Positions 20,015 through 29,309 of a DNA stretch of 64,000 bases are shown here, one piece after another (positions within the stretch are counted from its first letter, which is position 1; the number at the start of each line of letters is the position of its first letter). The notes under the pieces are model-generated. The model saw nothing but the letters and a program-made list of their open reading frames with translations, did not search any database and had not been told where the DNA came from. Origin of the DNA: Saliniramus fredricksonii (GTDB taxonomy: Bacteria; Pseudomonadota; Alphaproteobacteria; Rhizobiales; Beijerinckiaceae). The position numbers were made by a program, and so were the translations under genes. The stretch lies in the NCBI RefSeq assembly GCF_900094735.1, contig NZ_FMBM01000001.1, positions 1,376,001 to 1,440,000 on the forward strand, in the 5' to 3' direction.

Positions 20015-22623
20015 AGGTCACCATTCCCGATTTTGCCCTCGTCCTGCTGATCGGCCCGACGGGCGCGGGCAAGACGCAGTTCGCGCGCAGGCATTTTCGC
20101 GAGACGCAGGTGATCTCTTCCGACCGCTGCCGCGCCCTCGTGGCCGATGACGAGACGGATCAATCCGCCACGCAGGACGCCTTCGCCGTGCTCGAAGCGA
20201 TCGCCGAGCGACGGCTCGCGCGCCGGCGTTTGACGGTGATCGACGCCACTTCCGTGCAGCGCGCCGACCGGGCGCGGCTCGTCGCGCTGGCGCGGCGCCA
20301 TCATGCCCTGCCGGTGCCCTTCGTCTTCGATATCGATCCGCGCATCTGCGCGGCGCGCAACGAGGCGCGGGCGGGGCGCGATTTCGGCGCGCATGTGCCG
20401 CATAACCATGCCAAGGCGCTGCGGCGGGATCTGCGCCATCTCGGCAAGGAAGGGTTTCGCCATATCACCGTGATGCGCACGCCGGAGGAGGTGGATGCGG
20501 TCACGATCACGCGCGTGCCGCTCTGGACCGACCAGCGTCATGATCACGGCCCGTTCGACATTATCGGTGATGTGCATGGCTGCTACGACGAACTCACCGC
20601 CTTGCTCGATGCGCTCGGCTATGAGCGCGCGCCATACGCGTCCGGCGAGGGGCTCCTGCAGGCGCGCCATCCAAAGGGGCGCCGCGCATTCTTCGTCGGC
20701 GATCTCACCGATCGCGGCCCTGCCAATCGCGATTGCCTGCGGCTGGTGATGGGGATGTGCGCTGAGGGGCAGGCGCGCTGCGTCATCGGCAACCACGATT
20801 TCAAACTGTCGAAATGGCTGCGCGGACGCAAGGTCAGGCTCGATCACGGGCTCGATCGCACGGTGGCGGAGCTCGAATCCTGCTCCCCGGGATTTCGTTC
20901 GTGCGTGGCCGATTTCATCGAGGGGCTGCTGTCGCATGCCTGGCTCGCCGATGGCAGCCTGGTGGTCGCGCATGCGGGTTTGACGGAGGCGATGCATGGC
21001 CGCGGCTCGGCGGCGTTACGCAGCTTCGCCATGTTCGGCGAGACCACCGGCGCGCTGGACGAGGCCGGCCTGCCGGTGCGTCTCGACTGGGTGCGCGATT
21101 ATCGCGGCGCGGCGACGGTCGTCTACGGCCATACGCCCGTCGCCGAGGCGCAATGGCGCAACAACACTTTGTGCATCGATACGGGCTGCGTTTTCGGCGG
21201 CGCCCTGACGGCGCTGCGCTGGCCCGAGCGCGAAATCCTGTCGGTCCCCGCCGCGCGTGAATATGCGCCGCCGTTGCGCCCGTTCCGCGAGGGCGCAGCG
21301 GGGGAGGGTGAGGCTGGTGACGGCGCAGCCGGCGAGGATGCCGCAGGTGAGGGCGCAGCAGCGGGACCAGCGCGGCCTGAGCGCGACGACATGCTTTACT
21401 TCGATGACTTCGCCTGCAAGCAGCGGATCGTCACGCGGACGGGCTCCAGCATCACCATCCCGCAGGAAAACGCCCTCGCGGCGCTGGAGATCATCAGCCG
21501 TTTCGGCATTGATCCGCGCTGGCTGATCCATCTTCCACCCACCATGGCCGCCCCGCCCGCCGCCTCTGACGGGCCGTATCTGGAGCATCCCGATCAGGCG
21601 CTCGCCTGGTATGCGCGCCATGGCGGCGGGCCGGTGATCGTCGAGGAAAAGCATATGGGTTCGCGCGCGCTGATCGTTGTGGCGCGCGATGCGGCCTGCG
21701 CAGCGAAGCGTTTCGGCGTGCGCGACGGCAAGGCGGGGACCATCTATACGCGGACCGGGCGCGCCTTCTTCGCCGATGCGGCGCTGGAGGCGCAGGTCGT
21801 CGGGCGGATCGGGGCGGCCGTCACCGGGGCGCGGTTGTGGGACGAAATCGCGACGGACTGGCTGCTCCTCGATGCCGAGATCATGCCCTGGTCGGGCAAG
21901 GCGCAGGATCTGCTGCGCCGGCAATACCGCCCCACCGCCATCGCCGCACAGGCCTCGGCACAGGCGCTGATCGCGGCGATCGCCGATGCTGGCGACCCGG
22001 AGGACCTGCGCGCATTGCGGGCGCGCGCCGGCATCCAGAGCGACAATGCACAGGCCATGGCGCGCACGCTGGAAGGATATTGCTGGCAGGCGGATGCGAT
22101 CGATGCCTGGCAGATCGCTCCGTTCCATCTGCTCGCGACCGAGGGGCGCGTGCTCACCACGCAGCCGCATCACTGGCATATGGAGATGCTGGCACGGCTT
22201 TGCGGCGAAGATCCGATCCTGCGCGCGACCGGCTGGCAGGTGATCGATCCCGCCTCTGCCGCTGACCGGGAGGCCGTGACCGGCTGGTGGGAGCGGCATA
22301 CGGCGGAGGGCGGCGAGGGTTTCGTGATCAAGCCCGATGCTTTCGTCGTGCATGACGGCAAGAGGCTCCTGCAGCCGGCGATGAAGGTGCGCGGACGCGA
22401 TTACCTGCGCCTCGTCTACGGGCCCGATTACGACCTTCCGGATCATCTCGTGCGCCTGCGTGAGCGCGCGCTCGGGCGCAAGAGCGCCCTGGCGGAGCGC
22501 GAATTCCGGCTCGGGCTCGAGGGGCTTGCGCGTTTTGTGGCGCGCCGTCCCCTGCGGGAGGTCCATGCCTGCGCGCTCGGCGTGCTCGCGCTCGAGAGCG
22601 AGCCGGTGGATCCGCGGCTATGA
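20011..22623 (+). CDS. pnkp: Polynucleotide kinase-phosphatase-ligase (Pnkp)
   Basis: 870 residues with three catalytic modules in the expected order. The kinase P-loop GPTGAGKT is at residues 15-22; the binuclear metallophosphatase has IIGDVHGCYDE near 185, FVGDLTDRGP near 230 and VIGNHDFKLSKWLRG near 257; the ligase/adenylyltransferase has EEKHMGSRALI with the adenylated lysine at 547. Together with Hen1 it heals and seals broken RNA ends, especially ribotoxin-cut tRNA. Between phosphatase and ligase there is an Ala/Gly/Glu linker of about 30 residues (427-457) made of short EGA/GEG/DGA repeats, which looks like a lineage-specific expansion. It overlaps hen1 by 4 bp. Confidence 0.93.
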   Translation: MKVTIPDFALVLLIGPTGAGKTQFARRHFRETQVISSDRCRALVADDETDQSATQDAFAVLEAIAERRLARRRLTVIDATSVQRADRARLVALARRHHALPVPFVFDIDPRICAARNEARAGRDFGAHVPHNHAKALRRDLRHLGKEGFRHITVMRTPEEVDAVTITRVPLWTDQRHDHGPFDIIGDVHGCYDELTALLDALGYERAPYASGEGLLQARHPKGRRAFFVGDLTDRGPANRDCLRLVMGMCAEGQARCVIGNHDFKLSKWLRGRKVRLDHGLDRTVAELESCSPGFRSCVADFIEGLLSHAWLADGSLVVAHAGLTEAMHGRGSAALRSFAMFGETTGALDEAGLPVRLDWVRDYRGAATVVYGHTPVAEAQWRNNTLCIDTGCVFGGALTALRWPEREILSVPAAREYAPPLRPFREGAAGEGEAGDGAAGEDAAGEGAAAGPARPERDDMLYFDDFACKQRIVTRTGSSITIPQENALAALEIISRFGIDPRWLIHLPPTMAAPPAASDGPYLEHPDQALAWYARHGGGPVIVEEKHMGSRALIVVARDAACAAKRFGVRDGKAGTIYTRTGRAFFADAALEAQVVGRIGAAVTGARLWDEIATDWLLLDAEIMPWSGKAQDLLRRQYRPTAIAAQASAQALIAAIADAGDPEDLRALRARAGIQSDNAQAMARTLEGYCWQADAIDAWQIAPFHLLATEGRVLTTQPHHWHMEMLARLCGEDPILRATGWQVIDPASAADREAVTGWWERHTAEGGEGFVIKPDAFVVHDGKRLLQPAMKVRGRDYLRLVYGPDYDLPDHLVRLRERALGRKSALAEREFRLGLEGLARFVARRPLREVHACALGVLALESEPVDPRL

Positions 22624-22806
22624 AGGCGCGCATGGCCGAAAGCGTGGTCATCGGTGTGCGTGCCCCGATCCGACCGGGCGCGATGCTGCAGGTGTTGCGG
22701 GTCCGCGCAAATCCGGCATGGGTGCGTTACCTGATTGCCGTTGCGGCAAGTGCGGTTAGCCTGATCTCGCGGGCCGGTGTCCTGCCCGCGAGGGAGGAGC
22801 CTGACC

Positions 22807-23979
22807 ATGGCGCAAGAACAATCGACAATCCGCGTTTCCACCTTCGATGGTCCCGGCGCGAAGGCGCAGATCCGGGAGGTGCCCTGGCCGAAGGTCGGCC
22901 GCAAGGGGGCGCTGATCAAGGTCGCCGCCTGCGGTGTCTGCGGCACGGACCTGCATATTCTCAAGGGCCATTGGCCCAAGCCCCTGCCATGGCCGTTCAC
23001 GCTCGGGCACGAGATTTCCGGCGTTGTGGTCGAGATCGGGCCCGATCTGAAGACGGACTGGATGGGCCAGCCGATCGGCGAGGGTTCGAAGATCATGATC
23101 CCGCCCTTCATGCCGTGCGGGGACTGCTATTACTGCAAGCACTATCCCGAACATTCCAATCGCTGCCAGACGCCGGTCTATTACGGGCGCTATCTCGGAT
23201 TCGACAAGGCGCCGCATCTGTGGGGCGGCTGGGCGGAATATGTCTATGTGGATCTCGAGATGCTGCCGGGCACCAAGATCTACAAGCTGCCCGACGCCAT
23301 GTCGCTGCGGCTTGGAGCCCTGTCGGAGCCGATCACCTCGACCATACGCGGCTTCGCGCGGGCCCAGCGCATGGGCGGCTTCAAATGGGGCGATACGGTC
23401 GTGATCCAGGGCTCGGGGCCGATCGGAATTCTGGCCATTGCCGCAGCGCAGGAGATGGGGGCCGGCAAGGTGATCTGCGTCGGCGCGCCGGAACAGCCCC
23501 GTCTCGAACTCGCCCGCCGCTTCGGAGCGGTTGCCACGGTGGATATCACCCAGATGACCGACCAGCAGGAGCGCATCGCGCATGTGCGCGAACTTTGTGG
23601 CGGCTATGGCGCGGATCTGGTGATGGATTGCACGGGGCATCCAAGTGCGGGGCCGGAAGGCATCGAATTCCTGCGCGATTCCGGCTTCTTCATCGAGATG
23701 GGGCAGTTCACCGATGCCGGCTCGATCATGACGAACTGGCACCGCTTCGTGGCGAAGGATATCACCATCATGGGCTCATGGGCCTTTACCGAGAACGATC
23801 TCGCGCTCGGCGTGAAGATGCTCCACCACGCCGCCGACCGCTATCCCTGGCTCGACATGCAGACGCTCTATCCCTTCGACGATGCCGGGCTCGACCGGGC
23901 GGTGAGCGATGCGATGGCGATGCGCACCGTCAAGTCGACGATCATCCCGTTCCCGGAGATGGTGGAAAGCGAAGCGTAA
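22807..23979 (+). CDS. Zinc-dependent alcohol dehydrogenase family protein
   Basis: 390 residues with a strong GGGAGGAG ribosome-binding site. Medium-chain dehydrogenase features: catalytic zinc ligands in ACGVCGTDLH and GHEISG, structural-zinc cysteines in the CGDCYYCKHYPEHSNRC loop, and the NAD-binding QGSGPIGILAIAAAQEMGA. The structural-zinc loop is longer and differently spaced than in classical alcohol dehydrogenases, and the C-terminus ends in VKSTIIPFPEM. The substrate is not readable; polyol or alcohol oxidation is likely. It starts 183 bp after pnkp and may be an independent transcription unit. Confidence 0.85.
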   Translation: MAQEQSTIRVSTFDGPGAKAQIREVPWPKVGRKGALIKVAACGVCGTDLHILKGHWPKPLPWPFTLGHEISGVVVEIGPDLKTDWMGQPIGEGSKIMIPPFMPCGDCYYCKHYPEHSNRCQTPVYYGRYLGFDKAPHLWGGWAEYVYVDLEMLPGTKIYKLPDAMSLRLGALSEPITSTIRGFARAQRMGGFKWGDTVVIQGSGPIGILAIAAAQEMGAGKVICVGAPEQPRLELARRFGAVATVDITQMTDQQERIAHVRELCGGYGADLVMDCTGHPSAGPEGIEFLRDSGFFIEMGQFTDAGSIMTNWHRFVAKDITIMGSWAFTENDLALGVKMLHHAADRYPWLDMQTLYPFDDAGLDRAVSDAMAMRTVKSTIIPFPEMVESEA

Positions 23980-24031
23980 ATCCGGATGAAGGGACGGCGG
24001 GCGTGATGCGCCGCGCCGCCCCTGTCGATTG

Positions 24032-25999
24032 TCAGCCGCGCGGGCCCTGCGTGATCAGCGGGGTGATGCGGCGGATGGTGACGCGCCGGTTGCCGCGCTC
24101 GGCTGCCTGCGTGTCGATCTTCAGATATTCCTCGCCATAGCCCTGCGTGACCAGATTCTCCGGCGGCACATCGTAGAACTGGCTGAGCATGAAGGCGACG
24201 CTCTCCGCGCGACGATCCGAGAGCGACAGGTTGTCGATGGCCCGGCCGATGGCATCGGTATGGCCCTCGATCAGGAAGATCTCGTCGGGGTTGTGATCGA
24301 TGACGCCGTTCATGGCATCCGCGACGCGTTCGAGCTGATCGATCTGTGCGCGGCTCAGCCGCCAGGAACCGGTATCGAAGGTCACCGTGTCGAGATCGAC
24401 GCGGGCCATGTAGTCGCGCAGGTTCGGATTGTACCGCACCTCGTCCAGCGTATAGCGCTCCCGGATCTCCGAAACGGGGGGCGCGCTGAAGATCTCCGCG
24501 AGATCATCTTCGCGGAGATCGCCGTAATCGACGATATAGCGGTCGCGCGGGATATCCACGACGGGTGGAGCAATCTCGATTCGGAAGGAGAAGGCGCTGC
24601 CCTCATAGCCGAAGCGCGTGTCGTCCTGCCTGCCATCGCGGCGATCACCGCGACGGTCCCTCCAGCGATCACCGCCCCGCTCGCGATCCGCGCGGACCTC
24701 GCGGGTATTGTCGATCAGCACCGTTTCCGTGCCATCGGCCTCGCGCCGGATCCGGCGCAGAAGATTGCCGTCCGTGTCGAGAATGGTGATGATTTCGACA
24801 TTGCCTTCGCGCGGGGCGATCAGAACGTCCTGCTCGCCCCTTCGTTCGCGGCGCACGTTGGAATAGGTACGGCGCACGCGCTCGTCCTCCGCCTGCCGCA
24901 GAATGATCTCGCTACCCTGCTGGATGATGGTACGCGCGCCTGCTTCCTCTGTAATGGTCACACCGTCTTCGGTCCGCTCGCGGCGTCCTTCGCGAACATC
25001 ACCGAAATCCTGCGGTTCTTCTGTCCTCTCTTCGGAAGGGACGGGTTCGCGTGTCGTCTCTGCGGCATCGCTTTCGGGACGGGGTTCACTGCCTTCGTTT
25101 TCCGAGCCGGTCGCCGGTGCTGCCTCACCACGGATCTGACGCTCGGATTCAGCGTCCGCTTCGGTCACCGGCTCGGTTTCCTGTTGCGCTTCGGCTTCGC
25201 CGGCAAGCTCCGCTTCACTTTCGACCTCGACCTCTGCATCGACTTCCGCGTCGGCATCGGCTTCGGCTTCGGCTTCACGTTCTGACTGTACTTCGCGCTC
25301 AGCTTCCGCCTTGCGCCTCGCTTCGGCATCGGCCCCGGTCTCTGTTTCTGTCTTGGCCTCTGCCGCCGAATCAGCTTCCGCCTCGCGTTCCGCCGCAGCC
25401 TTGCGCTCAGCTTCCTCTGCGGTTTCCGCTTCACGCTCCGCTTCCGCCGCTGCTTCCGCTTCACGCTCTGCGGCCTCTGCAGCCGCGCGCTCGGCTTCGG
25501 CTTCGGCCTCCGCTTCCCGGTCACGGATCTCCTGGACCTCGCGCCGGGCCGTCTCGAGGCGTTCGCGGATCGCGCTGATTTCCGCTTCGGCTTCGGCGGC
25601 GGCTTCGCGGGCCTGTGAGGCGGATTGCGCGTCCTCAGCGGCCTGCGCTGCGGCATCCTCCGCATCGGCCCGTGCGGCTGCGATTGCGTCCGGATCGGCA
25701 TCGGAATCGTCTGCGAGCGCTTCGAACGCGGCGCGCGCATCAGCGGCCTGCGCCGTGCTCGTCGCTGCGCGATCGGAAAGTTCATCGGCGCGTTCGCGCA
25801 AGGCGCGCGCCTCCTCCTGCGTTTCGGCGAGAGTACTTTCAAGGCGCTCAAGCGCCTGTGCGTCGAGGCCGGCCTCTTCGAGCATCATCTCGACTGATGG
25901 TGGCGGTGTCTGTGCGGCGGCGCGGCTGGTGAGATCCGGTGCGGCGAAGAGCGCGAGCGGCATGGCCGTGCCCGCGAGGAGAAGGGCGAGGCGTTTCAT
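24032..25999 (-). CDS. OmpA family protein with long acidic coiled coil
   Basis: 655 residues from the ATG at 25999. Residues 1-29 form a signal peptide ending in AAAQ. About 250 residues of Ala/Glu/Arg-rich sequence follow (repeating EAEAEAE-like units), predicting a long charged coiled coil or single alpha helix. An acidic Ser/Pro linker leads to a region with INTEGRIN-like strands (GNVEIITILDTDGNLLRRI), and then an OmpA C-terminal peptidoglycan-binding domain (VTFDTGSWRLS ... FLIEGHTDAIG ... LSDRRAESVAFML ... NRRVTIRRI). It probably tethers the outer membrane or envelope to peptidoglycan across a long spacer. The linker sequence is nearly tandemly repetitive and likely variable between strains. 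Confidence 0.85.
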   Translation of the reverse strand: MKRLALLLAGTAMPLALFAAPDLTSRAAAQTPPPSVEMMLEEAGLDAQALERLESTLAETQEEARALRERADELSDRAATSTAQAADARAAFEALADDSDADPDAIAAARADAEDAAAQAAEDAQSASQAREAAAEAEAEISAIRERLETARREVQEIRDREAEAEAEAERAAAEAAEREAEAAAEAEREAETAEEAERKAAAEREAEADSAAEAKTETETGADAEARRKAEAEREVQSEREAEAEADADAEVDAEVEVESEAELAGEAEAQQETEPVTEADAESERQIRGEAAPATGSENEGSEPRPESDAAETTREPVPSEERTEEPQDFGDVREGRRERTEDGVTITEEAGARTIIQQGSEIILRQAEDERVRRTYSNVRRERRGEQDVLIAPREGNVEIITILDTDGNLLRRIRREADGTETVLIDNTREVRADRERGGDRWRDRRGDRRDGRQDDTRFGYEGSAFSFRIEIAPPVVDIPRDRYIVDYGDLREDDLAEIFSAPPVSEIRERYTLDEVRYNPNLRDYMARVDLDTVTFDTGSWRLSRAQIDQLERVADAMNGVIDHNPDEIFLIEGHTDAIGRAIDNLSLSDRRAESVAFMLSQFYDVPPENLVTQGYGEEYLKIDTQAAERGNRRVTIRRITPLITQGPRG

Positions 26000-26197
26000 T
26001 CTGATTTGTCCCTGTCTGCTGCAATGAGCTGCATGCTGCATGCGCGCTACCGGATGAACGGGGGCTGAAGGGTTCGGTTCCCTGCGCTACCAAGCCAGGA
26101 TTCGCTGTATCGCTGCGCGATCACGCAAATGCATTCGCGCGATTGTCCCCACAGACGCCGCTTGCCCGTGACGAGGAGCGCGACGTAGTTTGCGCGC

Positions 26198-27111
26198 ATG
26201 GTGCCGTTTCGACAGATTCCCGGCGAGAGCGAGGTCTTCTTCGACCATCTCGCCCATTTCGTGCCGGATATGGATGCGGCGAGCGCAGCACTCGAGGCGC
26301 TCGGCTTCGTGCTGACCCCCTTCACCGAGCAGCGCAACCGCACCCCGCAGGGCTTCGTGCCGGCCGGGACCGGCAATCGCTGTGCCATGCTGGAAAGCGG
26401 CTATCTCGAATTTCTCACCCGCTGTGCCGACACCCCGCTCGCAAGCCGGCTCGAAGCCGCGATCGCGCGTTATACCGGGGTGCATCTGCTCGCGATGAGC
26501 GTCGCTGACGCGCGGGCGGCGCGCGCGCATCTCGAAGATGCGGGCTTTGTGCCTGACCAGGCCGTGCAGCTCACCCGCAGCATCGCGCTTCCCGATGGCG
26601 GCGAGGCCGAGGGGCGGTTTTCGGTGGTGCGGGTGCCCCCGATGCGATGCCCGAGGGGCGCATCCAGGTGCTTGCCCATCACACGCCCGATATCGTCTGG
26701 CAGGCGCGCTGGACAGCCCATCCCAACCGGATCGTCTCGCTGGAAGCCGTGCTCGTTCTGGTGGATGATCCGTCGGAGGCGGCCGCGCGCTTCGGGCGGT
26801 TTCTCGGGCGCGTTCCCCTCCGGCGGGATGATGCCCGGCTGGTTCTGCCGCTCGATCGTGGCATATTTGTCTTCACTGACGACGCGACGCGCTTCGGCAT
26901 ATCCGCCATGGCGCGTCCCTGCATCGCGGCCTATGCGCTCGGCAGTGCGGAGCCGGGCGTGAGTGTACAGCATTTCGAAGCCGGCGGTGCCGAGCGGGTT
27001 GTGTCCGGTCACGCTGCGACAGGGGAGGGCGCGCGCCTCGACCTGCCGCCGGCGCTCGGCGGTCATGTCGTGATCGATAGGCCCGGGCGCCTGCCGGATT
27101 GGGCGCGGTAA
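26198..27111 (+). pseudogene. VOC/glyoxalase-like protein gene interrupted by a one-base frameshift
   Basis: The first part (26198 to about 26640) reads MVPFRQIPGESEVFFDHLAHFVPDM..., a VOC/glyoxalase-like N-terminus of about 147 residues ending in VVRVPP. The second part continues the same fold in the -1 frame from about 26641 (DAMPEGRIQVLAHHTPDIVW...) to 27111. Adding one C to the run of five at 26635-26639 restores a single ~305-residue protein with two VOC modules. The break may be a real deletion or a sequencing error in the homopolymer. The gene lies directly before the two-subunit ThDP decarboxylase, and intact relatives may act with it. Confidence 0.75.
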
Positions 27112-27141
27112 CATGATTCTGATCAGGGAAACGAGGAGCCG

Positions 27142-27663
27142 ATGAGCGAAAGCCTTGGGGAAGACTGGCGCGAAGCCATTTACGAAGAACTCGTCGCAGC
27201 GCGGGTCAGCCAGGTGGCGTATGTGCCCGATGCCGGCCACAGCCATGTGATCACACGCTGTCATGAGGATCCGGCGATCACGCCGATCGGGCTCACCACC
27301 GAGGAGGAGGGGATCGGCGTGATCGCCGGTGCCGATCTCGCCGGTGCGCGGGGTGTGCTCCTGATGCAGTCGAGCGGTGTCGGCAATTGCCTTAATACCT
27401 TCTCGCTGGTGCGCAATTGCGGCTTTCCCATCGTCACGATCGTGACCATGCGGGGCGAATGGGGCGAGTTCAATCCCTGGCAAGTGCCGATGGGTCAGGC
27501 GACGCCGGCCACGCTGGAAGCGGGCGGGCTGGTGGTGCAGCGGGTCGACGATCCGGCGGATGTGCGCGCGGTCGTCAGATACGCCCTGCACATGGCGTTC
27601 GAGGGCGGAACGGCGATGGCAGTGCTTTTGTCGCAGCGGCTCATCGGTGCAAAGATTTTCTGA
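27142..27663 (+). CDS. Sulfopyruvate/phosphonopyruvate decarboxylase-like, alpha subunit (ComD-type)
   Basis: 173 residues with GAGGAG before the ATG. This is a stand-alone pyrimidine-binding half of a thiamine-diphosphate decarboxylase: the conserved glutamate that activates ThDP lies in TTEEEGIGVIAGADLAG near residue 55, followed by LLMQSSGVGNCLN and RGEWGEFNPWQVPMG. Proteins of this size pair with a separate ThDP/PP subunit, here encoded 35 bp downstream, as in ComD/ComE sulfopyruvate decarboxylase. No sulfolactate or phosphonate genes are nearby, so the substrate (sulfopyruvate, phosphonopyruvate or another 2-oxo acid) is inferred. Confidence 0.75.
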   Translation: MSESLGEDWREAIYEELVAARVSQVAYVPDAGHSHVITRCHEDPAITPIGLTTEEEGIGVIAGADLAGARGVLLMQSSGVGNCLNTFSLVRNCGFPIVTIVTMRGEWGEFNPWQVPMGQATPATLEAGGLVVQRVDDPADVRAVVRYALHMAFEGGTAMAVLLSQRLIGAKIF

Positions 27664-27698
27664 TTGTGCAGTGTTCGGGAAATGATGGGAGAGCCGCT

Positions 27699-28295
27699 AT
27701 GTCGGTGTTGAATTCAGGGCAGGGTGCTTTCGAGAGGCGCGAACTGGTTGCGGAGCTGTTGCGCCATCGCAACGATGATCTTCTCGTCGTGACCGGGCTC
27801 GGCTCGCCGACCTATGATGTCGCGGCGGCGGGGGATGATCCGCGCAATTTCTATCTTTGGGGTGCGATGGGTTCGGCGGCGACCATCGGGCTCGGCCTCG
27901 CCCTGGCGCGTCCGCAGGCACGGGTGCTCGTGGTGACCGGTGACGGCGAAATGCTGATGGCGCTCGGCGCGCTCGCGACGATCGGCGTCGCCCGCCCCGA
28001 CAATCTCGCCATTGCCGTCCTCGACAACCGTGCCTACGGCGAGACCGGCGGTCAGGCGAGCCATACGGCGCACGGCGTCGATCTCGTGGCCATGGCCCGC
28101 GCTGCCGGTTTCAATGAGGCCGCGCATTGCGATGCGGATGGCGGCTTCGACATGCCCCGCCGCCTGCTGCGCGACGCGCCCGGCCCGGTGCTCGCCGTCT
28201 GCGCGATCCGTTCGGGCGAGACCCCCCGTGTGATGCCGTCGCGTGACGGGCACCACCTGCGCGCGCGCTTTCGCGAGGCGATCGGGCTGGCATAG
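27699..28295 (+). CDS. Sulfopyruvate/phosphonopyruvate decarboxylase-like, beta subunit (ComE-type)
   Basis: 198 residues from the ATG at 27699 (GGGAGAG upstream). The ThDP-binding motif runs from GDGEMLMALGALATIGV to VLDNRAYGETGGQ, with about 28 residues between GDG and the closing Asn as expected. The size fits the C-terminal half of a ThDP decarboxylase, complementing the upstream alpha subunit. It is followed by a 9-bp hairpin, consistent with the end of a VOC-alpha-beta operon. Confidence 0.75.
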   Translation: MSVLNSGQGAFERRELVAELLRHRNDDLLVVTGLGSPTYDVAAAGDDPRNFYLWGAMGSAATIGLGLALARPQARVLVVTGDGEMLMALGALATIGVARPDNLAIAVLDNRAYGETGGQASHTAHGVDLVAMARAAGFNEAAHCDADGGFDMPRRLLRDAPGPVLAVCAIRSGETPRVMPSRDGHHLRARFREAIGLA

Positions 28296-28318
28296 AGGCA
28301 ACACGGATCGGCCTGAAG

Positions 28319-28348
28319 CACAAGGATGATGCCGGAGCGATCCTTGTG
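28319..28348 (+). terminator. Hairpin after the two-subunit decarboxylase genes
   Basis: CACAAGGAT (28319-28327) pairs perfectly with ATCCTTGTG (28340-28348) around a 12-nt loop, 24 bp after the beta-subunit stop. It lacks a T-run. Confidence 0.4.
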
Positions 28349-28492
28349 GTGGATGGATTCTTCGATGGTTTCCGGGGGCGCGCGCAGGTCGTCCTATGCG
28401 ACCGTCTCAAATCCGCTGGCCCGTTTTCGGGCCTCGCTTCAGCGTGGTGATGCAGAGGGCCGGATGGCGCAGAAGACTATGGACAAGGTGTG

Positions 28493-29167
28493 ATGCGGCG
28501 GCTCGTCGTCTTCGATGTCGACGGCACACTCGTCGACAGCCAGAACATGATCGTCGAGGCGCAAAGACGCACCTTCGTGGCGCACGACCTGCCCGTGCCT
28601 GATCGCGCGCGAGCCCTGTCGATCGTGGGCCTGTCGCTTCCGGAGGCCTTCACGGCCCTTGTCGGGCAGGGTCCCGTGGTGGCGGAACTGGTCGGGACCT
28701 ACAAGCGGGTATTCCGGGATTTGCGGCATGATCCGGCTTTCGCCGAGCCGCTCTATCCCGGAGTCGGCGCGGTGCTCGACGCGCTCGCGGCGGAGCCGGG
28801 CATCATCCTCGCGATCGCCACGGGCAAGAGCCGGCGCGGGGTGGATCACATGCTCGAACGCCATGGCTTCGTCGGGCGCTTCGCCTGCGTTCAGACTGCC
28901 GATGATGCCCCCTCGAAGCCGCATCCGGCCATGCTCCTGCAGGCGATGAGCGCCACAGGCACAACGGCGGATGCCGCAGTGATGGTGGGGGATTCGACCT
29001 TCGACATGCAGATGAGCCGCGCCGCCGGCGTCACCGCGCTGGGGGTCGCCTGGGGCTATCATGCGCCGGCAGCCCTGCGTGAAGCGGGGGCCGTCGCAAT
29101 CCTGTCGCAGATGGCGGCCCTGCCTGATTTCCTCGCGGGTCGCAAGGATGCCGCCGGCGCCGGGTAG
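28493..29167 (+). CDS. HAD-superfamily phosphatase (phosphoglycolate phosphatase-like)
   Basis: 224 residues; the ATG at 28493 directly follows an in-frame GTG. Haloacid dehalogenase motifs are all visible: nucleophile DVDGTLVDS at the start, motif II IAIATGKSRRG near residue 110, the lysine in DAPSKPHPAML near 145, and motif IV MVGDSTFDMQMSRAAGV near 165. The helical cap between motifs I and II places it in subfamily IA with Gph and pyrophosphatases. Substrate unknown. A good rho-independent terminator follows at 29213-29243. Confidence 0.88.
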   Translation: MRRLVVFDVDGTLVDSQNMIVEAQRRTFVAHDLPVPDRARALSIVGLSLPEAFTALVGQGPVVAELVGTYKRVFRDLRHDPAFAEPLYPGVGAVLDALAAEPGIILAIATGKSRRGVDHMLERHGFVGRFACVQTADDAPSKPHPAMLLQAMSATGTTADAAVMVGDSTFDMQMSRAAGVTALGVAWGYHAPAALREAGAVAILSQMAALPDFLAGRKDAAGAG

Positions 29168-29212
29168 GCGCCCGGCGGGCCGGTGAGGCCGGCTTGCGGG
29201 CACTCAATCAGG

Positions 29213-29243
29213 CGCGGCGGACATCCTTGTCCGCCGCGTTTTT
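29213..29243 (+). terminator. Rho-independent terminator after the HAD phosphatase gene
   Basis: CGCGGCGGACA (29213-29223) pairs with TGTCCGCCGCG (29228-29238) around a 4-nt loop and is followed by five Ts (29239-29243). Confidence 0.85.
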
Positions 29244-29309
29244 CCGGGGTCTTGCACGCGGTGACGGCCCCGCCTATATCCCGCGCAGCCGGGGAGGTGG
29301 TCGGCGCTT

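Noticed and set aside
22620..24140. 506-codon frame overlapping the alcohol dehydrogenase gene
   Set aside because: Runs through the dehydrogenase gene in another frame; the dehydrogenase has a strong ribosome-binding site and full motifs.
25311..26027. Ser/Ala repeat protein on the plus strand
   Set aside because: It is the complement of the Glu/Ala coiled-coil repeat of the OmpA-like gene; no ribosome-binding site or domain.
26630..26645. Programmed frameshift in the VOC gene
   Set aside because: The C5 run lacks a slippery heptamer, stimulatory hairpin or nearby stop arrangement typical of programmed frameshifting; simple indel is the simpler reading.
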